Shown here in pieces: positions 12,601-22,426 of a stretch of 64,000 bases of DNA. Each line of letters starts with the position of its first letter. Within the stretch, counting starts at the first letter, position 1. This stretch comes from Paragorgia papillata (lineage: Eukaryota > Cnidaria > Anthozoa > Scleralcyonacea > Coralliidae). The position numbers were made by a program, and so were the translations under genes. Below the pieces are notes generated by a model that did not search any database, was not told where the DNA came from, and saw only the letters and a list, made by a program, of their open reading frames with translations. The stretch spans positions 322,501-386,500 of the forward strand of contig JAWNZC010000179.1 of the NCBI GenBank assembly GCA_035771165.1. The letters run 5' to 3'.

Positions 12601-13265
12601 GAGAGAAGTCAGAGGCATTGGTCTTGTTCATTGCTTGTTTCTGACAAAAATTGATGCAGTTTTCATACAACAGACCCTTTGAAATTAAACCCAGTAGCCT
12701 GTCCTCTGATGCAACGTTGGCCCCACTCACACCATTTTTCTCATCCAAGGGCATGAATGGTTTTAGAAGCCCTATTATCTCTTCAAAAAGTACCATTCTT
12801 GAAGTGTCAACATTCCAGTTTGAAAATTCAGGCTCGTTCCTTAAGGACGACACCGACAAGTACCAGTATAACTTATTGTATTCCTCCCTAAATGGACAAT
12901 ACTTCTCTAACAAATTCAAGCAAGATAGCAAACTCTCTCTCAAGGTTTCTTCATCTTTGACGTTTCCTTCGCATTTCTGAAACAGAATTTCTAAATACTT
13001 CTCCTTTTCAACGAGAAAGTGAAACTTTCCGACAATCAAAGTCTTGTATAGCCTCCAGTGGTTGTGCAAATTCTTGTACAGCTTCCCATTCGCCGTCCAA
13101 AACGAGTTCACGAAGGAACGTGATGTTGTCAGAATAGGGGCAATTCACAACACTTGCTTCCTTTTCCAAAGCTCTCGCTGCTTTATGCAACCTCCGGCTA
13201 TTTAGAAACTGAAGGATAAGCTTGACAATGCTCTCCTCTTCTAAGTTTACTTTTGTCAAGACCAT
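3618..13265 (-). CDS. WDR47: WDR47 (nemitin)-like LisH/CTLH/WD40 protein
   Basis: Eight coding exons (high to low): 13265-13026, 13024-11580, 10632-10479, 9950-9797, 8430-8223, 6164-5896, 4869-4621, 3919-3618. All introns are GT/AG and all phases agree, giving about 1006 residues. Residues 1-80 carry the LisH/CTLH start (IVKLILQFLNSRRLHKAARALEK); a coiled coil lies near 380-405 (LQRLEEHKKRQKELHQQL); WD40 repeats fill ~680-1006 (DTQAIRSIAFHPSGKYFAIG; HKDKVIQCRWHP...LSSSADKTVALW). In vertebrates WDR47 binds microtubule-associated proteins in neurons and cilia; that role here is inferred from homology. One extra G at 13025 breaks the frame between DFDCRK and FHFLVEKEKY. The terminal TAA lies inside a good donor (GAG|GTAAGTATG), so a further 3' exon is possible. 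Several introns hold large repeat arrays. Confidence 0.93.
4070..4495 (+). repeat. Minisatellite GGTGCTTATTAGAGAGAG, WDR47 intron
   Basis: Degenerate ~18-20-bp units (GAGAGGGTGCTTATTAGAGA and variants) repeat about 20 times in the last intron of WDR47. Reading frames across it on both strands are artefacts of the repeat. Confidence 0.85.
5160..5250 (+). repeat. Degenerate 20-bp satellite, left part
   Basis: Diverged units such as GCGTCTTATAACGTAGCCTA and ATGTCTAGTTCAACATAGTA are related to the clean array at 5695-5872. The SINE at 5251-5622 separates the two parts. Confidence 0.6.
5251..5622 (+). mobile_element. 5S-rRNA-derived SINE, copy A (tail type 1)
   Basis: The head contains GTTAGTACTTGGATGGGTGACC preceded by TTAAGCCCGGTTAGACGGG, which matches the 3' half of animal 5S rRNA (box C region; 5S: GGTTAGTACTTGGATGGGAG). 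The middle is TGCTTCGAGGGTTTTTCGCC...GGTTTTCCTCCCTCC. The tail contains CATGGTCTGAACTGTGTCGT and CAGTCCTTTATCCTTTTA and is shared with the minus-strand copy at 49591-49965. It lies in a WDR47 intron, inserted into the 20-bp satellite. Confidence 0.8.
5625..5872 (+). repeat. 20-bp satellite TAACGTCTTATAACACAGCC
   Basis: Nine or so near-perfect 20-bp units (5695-5872), preceded by degenerate units. The array ends about 25 bp from the donor side of WDR47 exon 6 (exon end 5896). Confidence 0.9.
6620..6783. repeat. Foldback repeat in WDR47 intron
   Basis: The left arm (CGTACAATTAAGGATTTTA...CACTACTCGTGATATTTGAA) pairs with TTCAAATATCACTTGTAGTG...AATCCTTAATTGTAC. The tip is GCCTAACGGC. It abuts the element at 6784. 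Confidence 0.65.
6784..7271. mobile_element. Inverted-repeat element with CCCCCCGGG ends, 488 bp
   Basis: Ends ATGCATGGATCAATTCTTCC...CCATCCCCCCGGGCAA and TTGCCCGGGGGGGGGATGG...GGAAGAATTGATTCATGCAT. The related element at 46925-47500 has the same CCCCCCGGGCAA motif. Non-coding; in the intron between WDR47 exons 5 and 6. Confidence 0.7.
7324..7453. mobile_element. Mariner-like MITE, 130 bp
   Basis: Terminal repeats of about 30 bp, CAGTAAAAACCCGCTAACAA and TTGTTAGCGGGTTTTTACTG, flanked by TA on each side. Non-autonomous element in a WDR47 intron. Confidence 0.8.
7545..7676 (+). repeat. TTAACCCATT MITE-like repeat copy
   Basis: Starts TTAACCCACGGGCCACTCCC and ends GGCAGCAGTGGGTTAAG. A second copy follows 10 bp later, in tandem orientation. 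Confidence 0.7.
7686..7806 (+). repeat. TTAACCCATT MITE-like repeat copy
   Basis: Starts CAACCCATTCCTGCCAGAGC and ends CATCCTAGGCAGCAATGGAT; full-length copy next to the one at 7545-7676. Confidence 0.7.
7836..8142 (+). mobile_element. 5S-rRNA-derived SINE, copy B (tail type 2)
   Basis: Head AGCACGGGTGGCGTGTGCTA, then the 5S-like block TAGTACTTGGATGGGTGACG, then the shared middle. The tail is TAAATGGAGGACCCCACCAG...TTATCCTCCTTAAATAAA, ending in an A-rich (AATAA) run. The tail is shared with the copy at 58331-58592 but not with copies A and C. Confidence 0.82.
8435..9792 (+). repeat. 1.35-kb polypurine GAAGTG/AAAGTAAAGTG array
   Basis: Almost pure purine plus T on the plus strand, units (A)AAGTGAAGT/GAAAGTAAAGT. 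A more regular ~22-bp sub-array (GAAGTGAAGGGGTGGAGAAG) occupies 8690-8960. It fills the intron between WDR47 exons 4 (ends 9797) and 5 (starts 8430) almost completely, leaving 4-5 bp to each splice junction. The long minus-strand frames here (FTSTSLPLHFHF-like) are repeat translation. Confidence 0.95.
9980..10170. repeat. Near-perfect foldback element
   Basis: The arms contain GATGACGTCACAACGTGGTA and TACCACGTTGTGACGTC, with outer ends AACAAATAGATTCCATTTT and AAAAATGGAATCTATTTGTT. The spacer is about 35 bp. It lies just upstream of WDR47 exon 4 in transcription order and would form a stable hairpin in the pre-mRNA. Confidence 0.75.
10745..11285 (+). repeat. GATGATAAT trinucleotide-type array
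   Basis: Over 500 bp of (GAT/AAT/GAT) units in the intron between WDR47 exons 2 and 3. Frames reading poly-Ile, MMIM or SSLSS are repeat translation. Confidence 0.95.
11400..11527 (+). repeat. TTAACCCATT MITE-like repeat copy
   Basis: Diverged copy: CAACCCATTTTTGCCAGAGA, TTTATTACATTTTATTCTGTC, ending AAGCGATGGATTAA. It lies about 50 bp beyond the donor of WDR47 exon 2. Confidence 0.55.
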
Positions 13266-13434
13266 ATCTTTTTAACAACGACAAACATGGTTATAAGAAT
13301 GTCAAACACGTCTATACAACAACAGGTGAGCTTTCGTGCGCCATGTTACACTATGGAAACATAAAGCACTCGTTAAATACCATACTTCAGGATGACATGG
13401 ACGTTGTTCTGTGCCCACGAGGTGAAAAGGTTAA

Positions 13435-13833
13435 ATACTACGGTTCCGGTTTGAGCTTGGACACGCGTAATTTGACAACACACGTTTCACGCGGGAAACT
13501 AACATGTTGCTAAGCGGAAACTGTAACGTTACTAAGGCCAAACGGTATTGTTTCAAATTTGAAACGAGCGCCAAATTTTCAAAGAAATGCGGGAATGTTT
13601 ATAACTCATCTTTATACACAATTAAATCTTCGTCAAGTGAAGCTAAGAACTCCACAGTGCTTTTCCGATCGGCTATTACGCTGACAAACCCCACAACGCG
13701 ACGTTTGCACGGAGAAACAATGCCGTTTGGCCTTAGTAACGTTACAGTTTCCGCTTAGCAACATGTTAGTTTCCCGTGTGAAACGTGTGTTGTCAAACTA
13801 CGCGTGTCCACGCTCAAACCGGAACCGTAGTAT
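13435..13833. mobile_element. 0.4-kb foldback element upstream of WDR47
   Basis: Arms of about 120 bp: ACTACGGTTCCGGTTTGAGC...ACATGTTGCTAAGCGGAAAC, mirrored by GTTTCCGCTTAGCAACATGT...GCTCAAACCGGAACCGTAGT. No frame of note. It lies between the divergent starts of WDR47 (13265) and the DAXX-like gene (15289), so it may lie in or near their promoters. Confidence 0.8.
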
Positions 13834-13855
13834 GTGCTTAAATATTTGTTTAGTT

Positions 13856-14406
<551 letters not shown>

Positions 14407-15288
14407 ATCAACTAACTGAACTATCACCCTAATTCAATATTCAATATATTCAATATTCAACTCTTGTCTGCCAAAAATTATTCTCGAAAAGTTGTTGTCA
14501 GCAATTAATTTTTTCTCGCCTTTGGCAGTTTTGGCATGCTTCAACCATATAAAAAAAAAACACAAGAAACGTTTATATATTGTGTCATGAGTCTTGACGA
14601 ATTTAAGCGAACAACTCCTTGCCAAACGTTCATACAAAAAACGCAGAAATGAAAATACATAAACAAAAGAAACTTTCTAGATAGTTGGATGTTGTTATAA
14701 TCTTTATAAATATATAGTTAGGATGCTGTTGTTGTAAATATATGTATGTGATATTTTTATTTGCGAATTGGCGCGCCTCCAAAGCATTGGCGCGCCTCTT
14801 CCCCTAGACCGGAAGTCTGCAAACCGGAAATAATCACATGAGGGTTTCTGTTAATTGTTAATGAGGATATCCTATGCGTGGGCAGATCACAGATGGTTGT
14901 GGTAGATTTGTGTTTTTTTTTTTTTAATGCATTCATCATCAAACTTTTGTTTTATGAAACCAGAAAGTTGTAGTCATTTTAACACTGAAGCTATAAGCTT
15001 TGGTAATTGCAAAATCGCCCCGAAATGTAATTTCTAGAAATTCGTGCAAACGAAAACATTCTATTTTTAGACCGCATATATTAACTACGTCGAAGTCCAT
15101 TTATGGTAATCATGTCCATATGTGGAATAATTACCATAACAATGTACTGAATAATTGATGATGTGCAGTAAATATGCACATAAATTATTCCAAATATGGT
15201 GATCAATGATTCGTCAGTTTCTCTTTCGTGCTGTATTTCGCGTTGAATATAAGCTTGTGGACTTGTCCTTTATAAAAACAAATCCATC
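14407..15288. other. 5' flank of the DAXX-like gene
   Basis: A+T-rich non-coding DNA. Two GGCGCGCC sites (14769-14776 and 14790-14797, NotI-free AscI-type octamers) are the only G+C-rich features. An imperfect palindrome around TGGAATAATTACCATA (15080-15220) precedes the start codon. I see no clear TATA box or other gene. Confidence 0.4.
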
Positions 15289-17673
15289 ATGGCGGCTGTA
15301 GGGGAAATTTGCAACAGACGATCCACGCCAAGTTGCAATGTTTCCGTAGTGATTAACCTTGATAGTGACGAAGAAGGCACAGACGAAAAATCAGAGAATG
15401 TAAACTACCTATTCGATCGTTTTATTCTGTCTTGCCGACCACATTTGGAAAAGGAAGCCATTACACTTGCGCGACAATTGTTCAAAGAAGCTCCCACGGA
15501 TCTCGTCGGCTCCAATGCAATCACCGACATGTTCAAGCGTTATACTAAAGAAATTAAAAAGGACAACGCTTGTCTCTACATGGACGTCGTTTGTAAAGCG
15601 TTAGGGAGTGAAAAACGTACGATTGAAGATTATAACAAGCACAATAATGTCAATGGTCGAAGGAACAACAGCGTACAGGCTTGTGACGTAACCGGGGCGC
15701 GAGATTTTAAAGGGAGAGAAACAATTAATACTAATGGCGCCACGGATGCTTCGTCGAAGAAACTGGTGGTAGAGGTCACCGATGTTTCTGACGATGAAGG
15801 TGATTTGGTTTGTGAAATTAAAGACAGGCCGTCGACATCAGCGCATCAAAACCAGCCGACAACTTCGACAGCACAGCAAAGCGAGGGAAATTCAGATCAA
15901 GCAGCGTGCCAAAACGTCATCAAGTTTCCAAGATCTGGCAAGATGTCTACCAAGGATCTCTCTACCAGACAGAAAAAGAGGCTTGTCATAAAGTTGAAGC
16001 GAAGGCTCAAGGAAATATCCCAGGAAATTAAAATCCTAAATAAATCTGAACTGACACTGGAGGAAATGGAAATGGCTGACAGCAACTACATCAAAGAGAA
16101 CAGGTTGAAGAAGAAATTTGACAAGACATGGAATAAGTTGTGCAAGATTTTGGGTCGGGCCCCAAAAACTGGTCGTGTGGTGGAGAAAAGGATTCGGCCA
16201 AGTTCTACTGGTTATTCGATCGTTGATAAAGCAGTTGGTCGTTTTATGAAAGATAAACAAGGGAAATTTCCTGACTATTTTGATATTCGTGATGTGGTGC
16301 TCAAGGTGAATAAAGACCATGATTTAAGAATGTCGCCTCAGGTCTTAAATGGAATTATCGCAGATGTCTTCACTGATATTGGCAACAAGCTTCAAAGACT
16401 AAGAGAAAAAGATCTCGTCTTCAACTTTGGGTCACATCTCTTGGATGATTTCAAGACTGAAGAAGATCCTGCATTATCGAACACGGAACTTTCTGGCCAG
16501 CTGGAGAAAAATAGGAAAATTTCCAAGAAAAACCTGAAGCAGGTTTATGCTAAGTTCACACATCTCGAGCGGTATGGGAAAACTGGCAAGAAAAAGATGG
16601 CTTTGTCAACAGACAATATTCTTGAGCAGATGGAAGGAGGTGACAACATCAGCAGTGATGTCACAACCACAGATGAAGAGCAAGAGATTTCAAGAACAGA
16701 TGAGAAAGAAATGTCTTCAGTATCAGATGAAGACTTTGTTGATGGTGATACCTCGTGTTCACAAAGTAATGACTGCTTTGCATCAACTGCAACTGAACAA
16801 TGTCAAAACAATACTGCACCCAGAACTGTAGACTATGTGTCTTTGGAGTCCGACAAGGAGTCTAATGACACCCCTTCCTCAAGAGTTTTCTTGAGCAATG
16901 AGAATTGGCAGACTTACACACCAACCCAACAAGAGAATCATGCTACAAGTAAAAAATCAGTTTCAGATGATTGCCAAATCATAATCGATGAACCAGAAGA
17001 AAGTTGTATCTTGAACCAAATTGGAAATGCTTCTGTATCAGTAAAACACAATGTCTCTGTTCCTGATGATAAATCGAAACCTAACATTGGGAACTTTGAT
17101 TCATTTAAAACACTGAACACCAGTGACGACTTGGTAGAGTCCCCATTTACATGTGTCCAAAACAACACAAGTCAAACTGGTTCACGAAAGCGTAAAGCAT
17201 CGAATGAATTGCCTTTAGAAGAGCTACATTCTGACTCGAGTCGTTTAGACAAGGTTGTCTTGGCCTTGAAGAGGAAAAAATTGAAAGCTCCAAACTGCTG
17301 GACTAAAGACAATTCCACAGAAAAAGAAGTCAGACCAGTGGTAGTTTCTAAAGAGCCATCTTTGAGGGAACTGCTAGTGGGTGAAGCAGTTGACAATGAA
17401 AGTAGCTCTCCAGTGTTGAATGGAAAGCCACATATACATAAAGAGCAAATACAGAAGTTCAGAGAGAGGACACTCAATGGATTAAAGTTAGCAAGAAATG
17501 TCAAAGGGGATAGGACTGTGAATGGTGGCTTGACCTTCTGCCCAAAGGCCATGTCTGGTGCTTGCTTGTCAGTCTCTCCGAGTGCTATGAAAGACACATC
17601 TGGTAAAACTACTTTAGCTAACCATCACATACCTGTCAGAAGACACAAACCTGATCTGATTATTATTGATTAA
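15289..17673 (+). CDS. DAXX: DAXX-like H3.3 chaperone / SUMO-binding protein
   Basis: A single 794-residue frame without introns; start ATCATGGCGGC at 15289, stop TAA at 17671. An N-terminal SUMO-interacting motif (VVINLDSDEE, residues 20-29) precedes a helical-bundle-like segment (~40-107). Residues ~225-420 match the DAXX histone-binding domain, e.g. DSNYIKENRLKKKF, TGRVVEKRIRP, FPDYFDIRDVV, DLVFNFGSHLLDD and DPALSNTELSGQL. An acidic/Ser-rich middle follows. Basic clusters (SRKRKAS, LKRKKLK) look like nuclear localisation signals, and the protein ends in a second SIM-like PDLIIID. DAXX with ATRX deposits H3.3 at heterochromatin and binds SUMOylated partners; this is inferred from the family. 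Similar in length to human DAXX (740). It is divergently oriented to WDR47. Confidence 0.9.
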   Translation: MAAVGEICNRRSTPSCNVSVVINLDSDEEGTDEKSENVNYLFDRFILSCRPHLEKEAITLARQLFKEAPTDLVGSNAITDMFKRYTKEIKKDNACLYMDVVCKALGSEKRTIEDYNKHNNVNGRRNNSVQACDVTGARDFKGRETINTNGATDASSKKLVVEVTDVSDDEGDLVCEIKDRPSTSAHQNQPTTSTAQQSEGNSDQAACQNVIKFPRSGKMSTKDLSTRQKKRLVIKLKRRLKEISQEIKILNKSELTLEEMEMADSNYIKENRLKKKFDKTWNKLCKILGRAPKTGRVVEKRIRPSSTGYSIVDKAVGRFMKDKQGKFPDYFDIRDVVLKVNKDHDLRMSPQVLNGIIADVFTDIGNKLQRLREKDLVFNFGSHLLDDFKTEEDPALSNTELSGQLEKNRKISKKNLKQVYAKFTHLERYGKTGKKKMALSTDNILEQMEGGDNISSDVTTTDEEQEISRTDEKEMSSVSDEDFVDGDTSCSQSNDCFASTATEQCQNNTAPRTVDYVSLESDKESNDTPSSRVFLSNENWQTYTPTQQENHATSKKSVSDDCQIIIDEPEESCILNQIGNASVSVKHNVSVPDDKSKPNIGNFDSFKTLNTSDDLVESPFTCVQNNTSQTGSRKRKASNELPLEELHSDSSRLDKVVLALKRKKLKAPNCWTKDNSTEKEVRPVVVSKEPSLRELLVGEAVDNESSSPVLNGKPHIHKEQIQKFRERTLNGLKLARNVKGDRTVNGGLTFCPKAMSGACLSVSPSAMKDTSGKTTLANHHIPVRRHKPDLIIID

Positions 17674-17757
17674 CATGCAACAAAAGATAGTGATATTGGT
17701 TTATATTTATAGAGCTCAATACAGTACTGCATTAGGAAGTGTTTGGATATACTGTAC

Positions 17758-17888
17758 AGTAGCAAAGCAAAAAGATCTTGAACTGCCAAGATTTTGACAA
17801 AAAAATACTGATTACCAGTATATTACAAAATACATCAGTATTCCAACTATATAATCTTGGCAGTTCACCACCCTTTTGCTTTGCTGTT
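17758..17888. repeat. Short inverted-repeat element 3' of the DAXX-like gene
   Basis: AGCAAAGCAAAAAGATCTTG...AACTGCCAAGATT pairs with AATCTTGGCAGTT...CTTTTGCTTTGCT. About 130 bp, non-coding, 85 bp past the stop codon, so possibly in the 3' UTR. Confidence 0.6.
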
Positions 17889-18800
17889 TTATTTTATATA
17901 TAATATATATACAGCACAAAACCAGACTGAATCAATACCTGTCTGGACCAAAAGTCTTTGTGGGTGAGAAGTATGTACTGTATGGGCATTCAATGACTGC
18001 ATTTGACGTCATCTACACTGGTAACTAATAGTTATTTTTATTCCAAGTTTAAATGCAGTATTTTTTGTCATGAAATTTTAACATTGGTCAAGGATTTACT
18101 ACTAATATAATAGCACGGTCACCCTTGTAATAATCAAGAGGATGGTAACAGGTTTACAGACTGCTATATTAGGCTGTTACTCGTCAACAAGAGAAATGTG
18201 GCAGTGAAAGAGTCAATTTTGTCTTTTATTGACTGTGGTCTGAATAACCCCATCAAGAATCTCCCAAAAGCTTAACTAAGTCTACTTCTATTAATTTTAT
18301 TCAGATCTCCAACAATTGTGGAATGAGACTTTCTCTTTGCAGAATAGATGTGTCAAAGAGCTTGGTGACCAATGCTATTATAAAGGAAATGCATGGCATT
18401 GGGGTGTCCTAGTGATGAAATGTCCCCCCAAATGTCAGTTGTGTTTGTGGAAGTCCACGGCACAAATAGACCCTTCCTCATCTTTTTGGGACATTTCATC
18501 AATAATATATCTCAATGCCATATAAGAATGAGGAAACTGTGTTAACCAGATATAAATTATGTTGTATTATATAGCATGTCTTGTATATACAGAGAAGAGG
18601 AAAATAAGTGTCTTATTTATTGCTGAATTTTTTAAGTTATCAAGTTGTAGTAGTATTGAAATATGATTTTATTATATTAAAGTGGGTAATTAAACTGTTG
18701 TTGTACAGTACAAAATTATTATTGTATGAATTATGTACCCAGGGCTGCTGAGAGAAATTGTGGGGCCCAGGGCAAATTATCGATTTGGGGGCCCTGATGA
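17889..18800. other. Non-coding interval, nothing recognised
   Basis: A+T-rich. A short frame at 18316-18525 has no recognisable domain and lies in a weak inverted repeat (GATGAAATGTCCC / GGGACATTTCATC). No gene or RNA is supported. Confidence 0.4.
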
Positions 18801-18804
18801 CGTC

Positions 18805-19440
18805 ACACCAGCGCTGGATTTAGGACTGTGGAGGCCCCTGACTAGCCCAGTATCCTGACCCAATCTAAGAATATGGGCCAGGTAACCACTAAAGACTTCT
18901 GCTTTCCTATTGGTTGAATTTTCGCGCGTTTTTATTGGCTATGAGTAAAACTGCAATCGTCATAAGTGGATTTAGCCCTGACGACGTGAGCATAAGATTA
19001 GTGGTTACCTGGCTCATATTTCTTTTGAATGGCCAGGGTACCAGGCTAGCCCCTGACCAGCACAATATATCAATTAATCCGAGTTCGAGACCTATCAGTA
19101 TATTTTCCCCCGAATTACGCTTTCGTCGGTAAAGACACGAGATAATATTGCTTTACGAACTAATACAACTTCGAAGTCACAATTCCCACACTGAATCAGG
19201 TTTACAATAACAACTTGTCAACTCCATCCATCAATCTGTCATAATCGTCATAGTATACAATTTTAGAAGTGACCCTATATATCATCCATATATCTTTTGT
19301 CTTGTTTTTTACTCATATTTTTTTCATTTCAACACCTATTTTTTCAACGTTCAAGACATTTTTGTGGAGCCCCCCCCCTAAACATTATTTTGTGGAGGCC
19401 CCTGGGCGACCGCCCTGTCCTAAATTATCCGGCACTGCGT
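18805..19440. mobile_element. GGCCCCTG-end element with nested MITE
   Basis: Ends GCGCTGGATTTAGGACTGTGGAGGCCCCTG and, inverted, GGAGGCCCCTGGGCGACCGCC near 19397-19420. The second copy, in opposite orientation, is at 55512-56025; both share the ATATATCAATT block and the segment before TATATCATCCATATATC. A 206-bp MITE (18843-19048) interrupts this copy. Confidence 0.65.
18843..19048. mobile_element. TAGCCTGGTACC MITE copy A, nested, 9-bp TSD
   Basis: Inverted ends TAGCCCAGTATCCTGACCC and GGCCAGGGTACCAGGCTA, with inner arms GGGCCAGGTAACCACTAA / TTAGTGGTTACCTGGC. It is flanked by perfect 9-bp GCCCCTGAC (18834-18842 and 19049-19057). Related copies: 32284-32481 and 49020-49228. The 9-bp duplication suggests the Mutator-like group. 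Confidence 0.85.
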
Positions 19441-19579
19441 CACACATATTGACGACTGACGCAGTGGGTTGCATAGGCGTAGAGTACTCTACGCCTATGG
19501 TGGGTTGGCTAAAAATGAAGTTAGTGTTACTAATATTTACGCTTTCTGGGCCTCATGTTGGTTTCTTTTACTTCAAATA

Positions 19580-20460
19580 CTCAAATATCGCGGAGTGTTT
19601 ACATGAGAAAAATTGTCTTGGATTTGCCGGGATCCCGGGTGAGAAAACCCGGATCCCGCTTTGCAGGTGTCCCAGTTAATTTGCCCGTTGGTGGATTTGG
19701 ACCCCCCTCCAAAAGTTAAATATATGTAGTGTGAACACAATAATATAAACGAAATTCATAATAGCGAACAGTCTGAAGTTTTTTTGTCACTTTATATTAG
19801 TGATAAAGAACACAAACCGTAAAATAGAAACCACTACCAGAGTTAGTAAAAGCGATCTCCACGCTCTCCAATTTTTAGCGAGTTTATTTATCCTTGTAGT
19901 TGTATACTGTACATATTTTCCATTTGGTAACTTTCTAGTTTTTTGTAGTACTTACTCAGTTTAATAACTGTGTTAAGATTTTTGAATTTAGATAATGTTA
20001 CTGGCAATAGAATTTTATTTGATGCATGTACGTCGACGAACCAAATTTTCGAACTATGAAAATGTCGCCTAACAATGTTTTTTATTCGCTATTGCAACAC
20101 AATAAGCTCGACTATGCGAGGTTTATAACTGGCTCTGGATATGAAAATTAATGAATGTAACATATTCATCGTTTTCTGGGTTGTTTTGGGTATAAAAAAT
20201 GTTTAAAAAGGGGGGTCCAAATCCGCCAACGGGGGTCCATATTTACTAGTAGATTTGGACCCCTAGTAGATTTGGACCGGGGGGTCCAAATCTACTGGGG
20301 GGTCCAAATCCGCTGTGACACCGGGACGGGATGAAAAACGTCCCGGCAAACATCTTTCCATATAAACGGAACGGGATAAATAAGAGGGATATACAATATA
20401 ATACACGGCAAACGTCCCGTCCCACCTCCCATGTAAACAGCCCCCTCTGAGTAAAGAGGC
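19580..20460. mobile_element. Composite degraded transposon (CCCGGGAC ends)
   Basis: The outer arms GTTTACATGAG...CCGGGATCCCGGG (19598-19640) and CGTCCCG...CATGTAAAC (20410-20440) recall the 1-kb Harbinger-like element at 45163. The interior has a second inverted repeat built on GGATTTGGACCCC (19693-19710; 20205-20315), suggesting a nested insertion. Boundaries are approximate. Confidence 0.4.
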
Positions 20461-20869
20461 TAAATCAGCTAATAATACCGTTGACAAGAAGATATTAACT
20501 TAATTAATAATTTTAATAAAAAATTAAAAATTTGTTGCGGCGTCCGTATATAGATGAAATGATGTGTTAGCTCACGAAGACACTCAGTGATCCCCACTTA
20601 TTTTCAATTATTTATTTCCTCCACCAGCTATACTGCAGCATATATGAAATAGAGAAAAAATCATTTCGAGAATTTGAAATATCGTACATTTCTCGTTCTT
20701 ATGGCTTCAAAAAACATGTAACAAGAAAGAATGTGGACATGTTGTATCGCAAAAATGTTTTTCGTCAATTTTCAATTATTTGTTGCCACTAAATAGTTCA
20801 TATATAAGTGCATCTAAAATATCAAATATTTCCCCACTCAGTATAAACTACAGTGTAAGTGCTTTTATG

Positions 20870-21066
20870 TGTTTTATCAGATTTAAAACCACGAGGGCGC
20901 AGCCTGAGTGTTTTAGATCTGATAAAACACGTGATGCGAGTGTTTTGAATGGCTTCAAAAACGATTCGTTATTGGATGTTATGTTCATTAATAGTATTCT
21001 TTATATAAAATTGCATGTTCATTAGTATTCTTTATATAAAATTGTATGTTCATTAGTATTCTTTCT
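20870..21066 (+). repeat. Palindrome followed by ~31-bp tandem repeat
   Basis: A palindrome (TTTTATCAGATTTAAAACCA ... GTTTTAGATCTGATAAAAC) at 20870-20935 resembles those at 44600 and 56580. About 2.7 units of ATTAGTATTCTTTATATAAA follow at 20985-21066. Confidence 0.55.
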
Positions 21067-21659
21067 GACGTCAAGAAGTTTTATCAGGTATAAAACCACG
21101 GGACATATCATAAAACTTTAATACTGGGGAGTTTCAGCAACTTTTCATTACCTCGTTTTTATCACCCTGAAGAACGAATTAGGTTATTGTGAATATTACA
21201 TAAATTAAGAAATTAATACTTAACAAATTGTTTTCTAGACAAAACTTTATAATGCACATTTTTTTTCTACAACAATTTGATTACCTTCTAACTATTCACG
21301 GCTAATGAAAAGTTGTGTTCAAACTGCAACAACTCTCCAACATGTAGAACTTTCAAAACTATGACAGTTTTCATCCAATTTCATAAAAAAGACATCAAAT
21401 TATGTTAAACTCAAAACCCATTACAAACAAATAATCGTACATACCTGATAAGCACCAGGATTTTTGACACCAATTTTTTGAAGGGCAATTACAGTCAACC
21501 ACACCAGTGTTGATAAATAAAGACCAAAAAAACAGACAACTTAAAACGGTAGTAAAAAAATAGAAAAATAAATTATGGTAGTACTGTACCTGTAATAATC
21601 TGTGATTTTTTATGTTTTCAAATAATAATTTCTTACAAATATATATTACTTATAGAAAA

Positions 21660-21882
21660 ATATCAAGCGTAATTTGTTACAATAAGAATTAGTCAAAAAA
21701 GTGATTTGTTACAATAAGAATTAGTCAAAAAAGTAATTTGTTACAATAATTAGTAAAAAAATTAATTTGTTACAATAAAAATTAGTAAAAAAAGTAATTT
21801 GTTACAATAAGAATTAGTCAAAAATGTAGTTTGTTACAATCACAAAGTAATTTGTTACAATAAGGAATTAGTCAAAAAAGTA
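21660..21882 (+). repeat. AT-rich tandem repeat, ~30-bp unit
   Basis: About seven units of GTAATTTGTTACAATAAGAA + TTAGTCAAAAAA, head to tail with no spacers. It lies 3' of receptor gene 1. Confidence 0.85.
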
Positions 21883-22426
21883 ATAATTTGTAGTCTAGCT
21901 ACCTCTGCAAAACATATGAAAATGAACATAATTCTTGCTTGAAAGCTGGCAACAGTCAGGTACAGTCGCCTCAAAAAACAACACTTTAATTTTATTAATT
22001 AGTTAGTTTGGGCAAATTCCCACTCATTTACATGACGTTCATTCAGTACTAGCTTTTGAACTTTCACAACTTTGGGAAAAACAAAACTAGATAATATTTT
22101 GCTCTGCTTTTGTGATTTAGTCAGCAAAAATGTTTAGGTACTTACAATGATGAAATTTTAAATTAAAAGCCAGGATATACTGTTGGAGAACATAATGTAC
22201 CAGTACAGCGCTTCTTATTAATAAAAGCTGATACACTGCTGCCCTTGCATGCTCAAGCTCATAAGCTATAATGAGCAGTTGTCCCCATGGCTCCTGACTC
22301 CACGATTAGTCCAATAGCTTCATTGTACAGCTACTGAGCTAATATATTAATTCTACTGCTGCCACCACAAGAATATAAATTTGTACTACAGTATGAAGTG
22401 CAACAGACAATACAATAGCACTCATT

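Noticed and set aside
21660..21882. Regular direct repeats suggestive of a CRISPR array
   Set aside because: The ~30-bp units are head to tail with no unique spacers, in an animal genome: an ordinary minisatellite. The same applies to 54410-54655.
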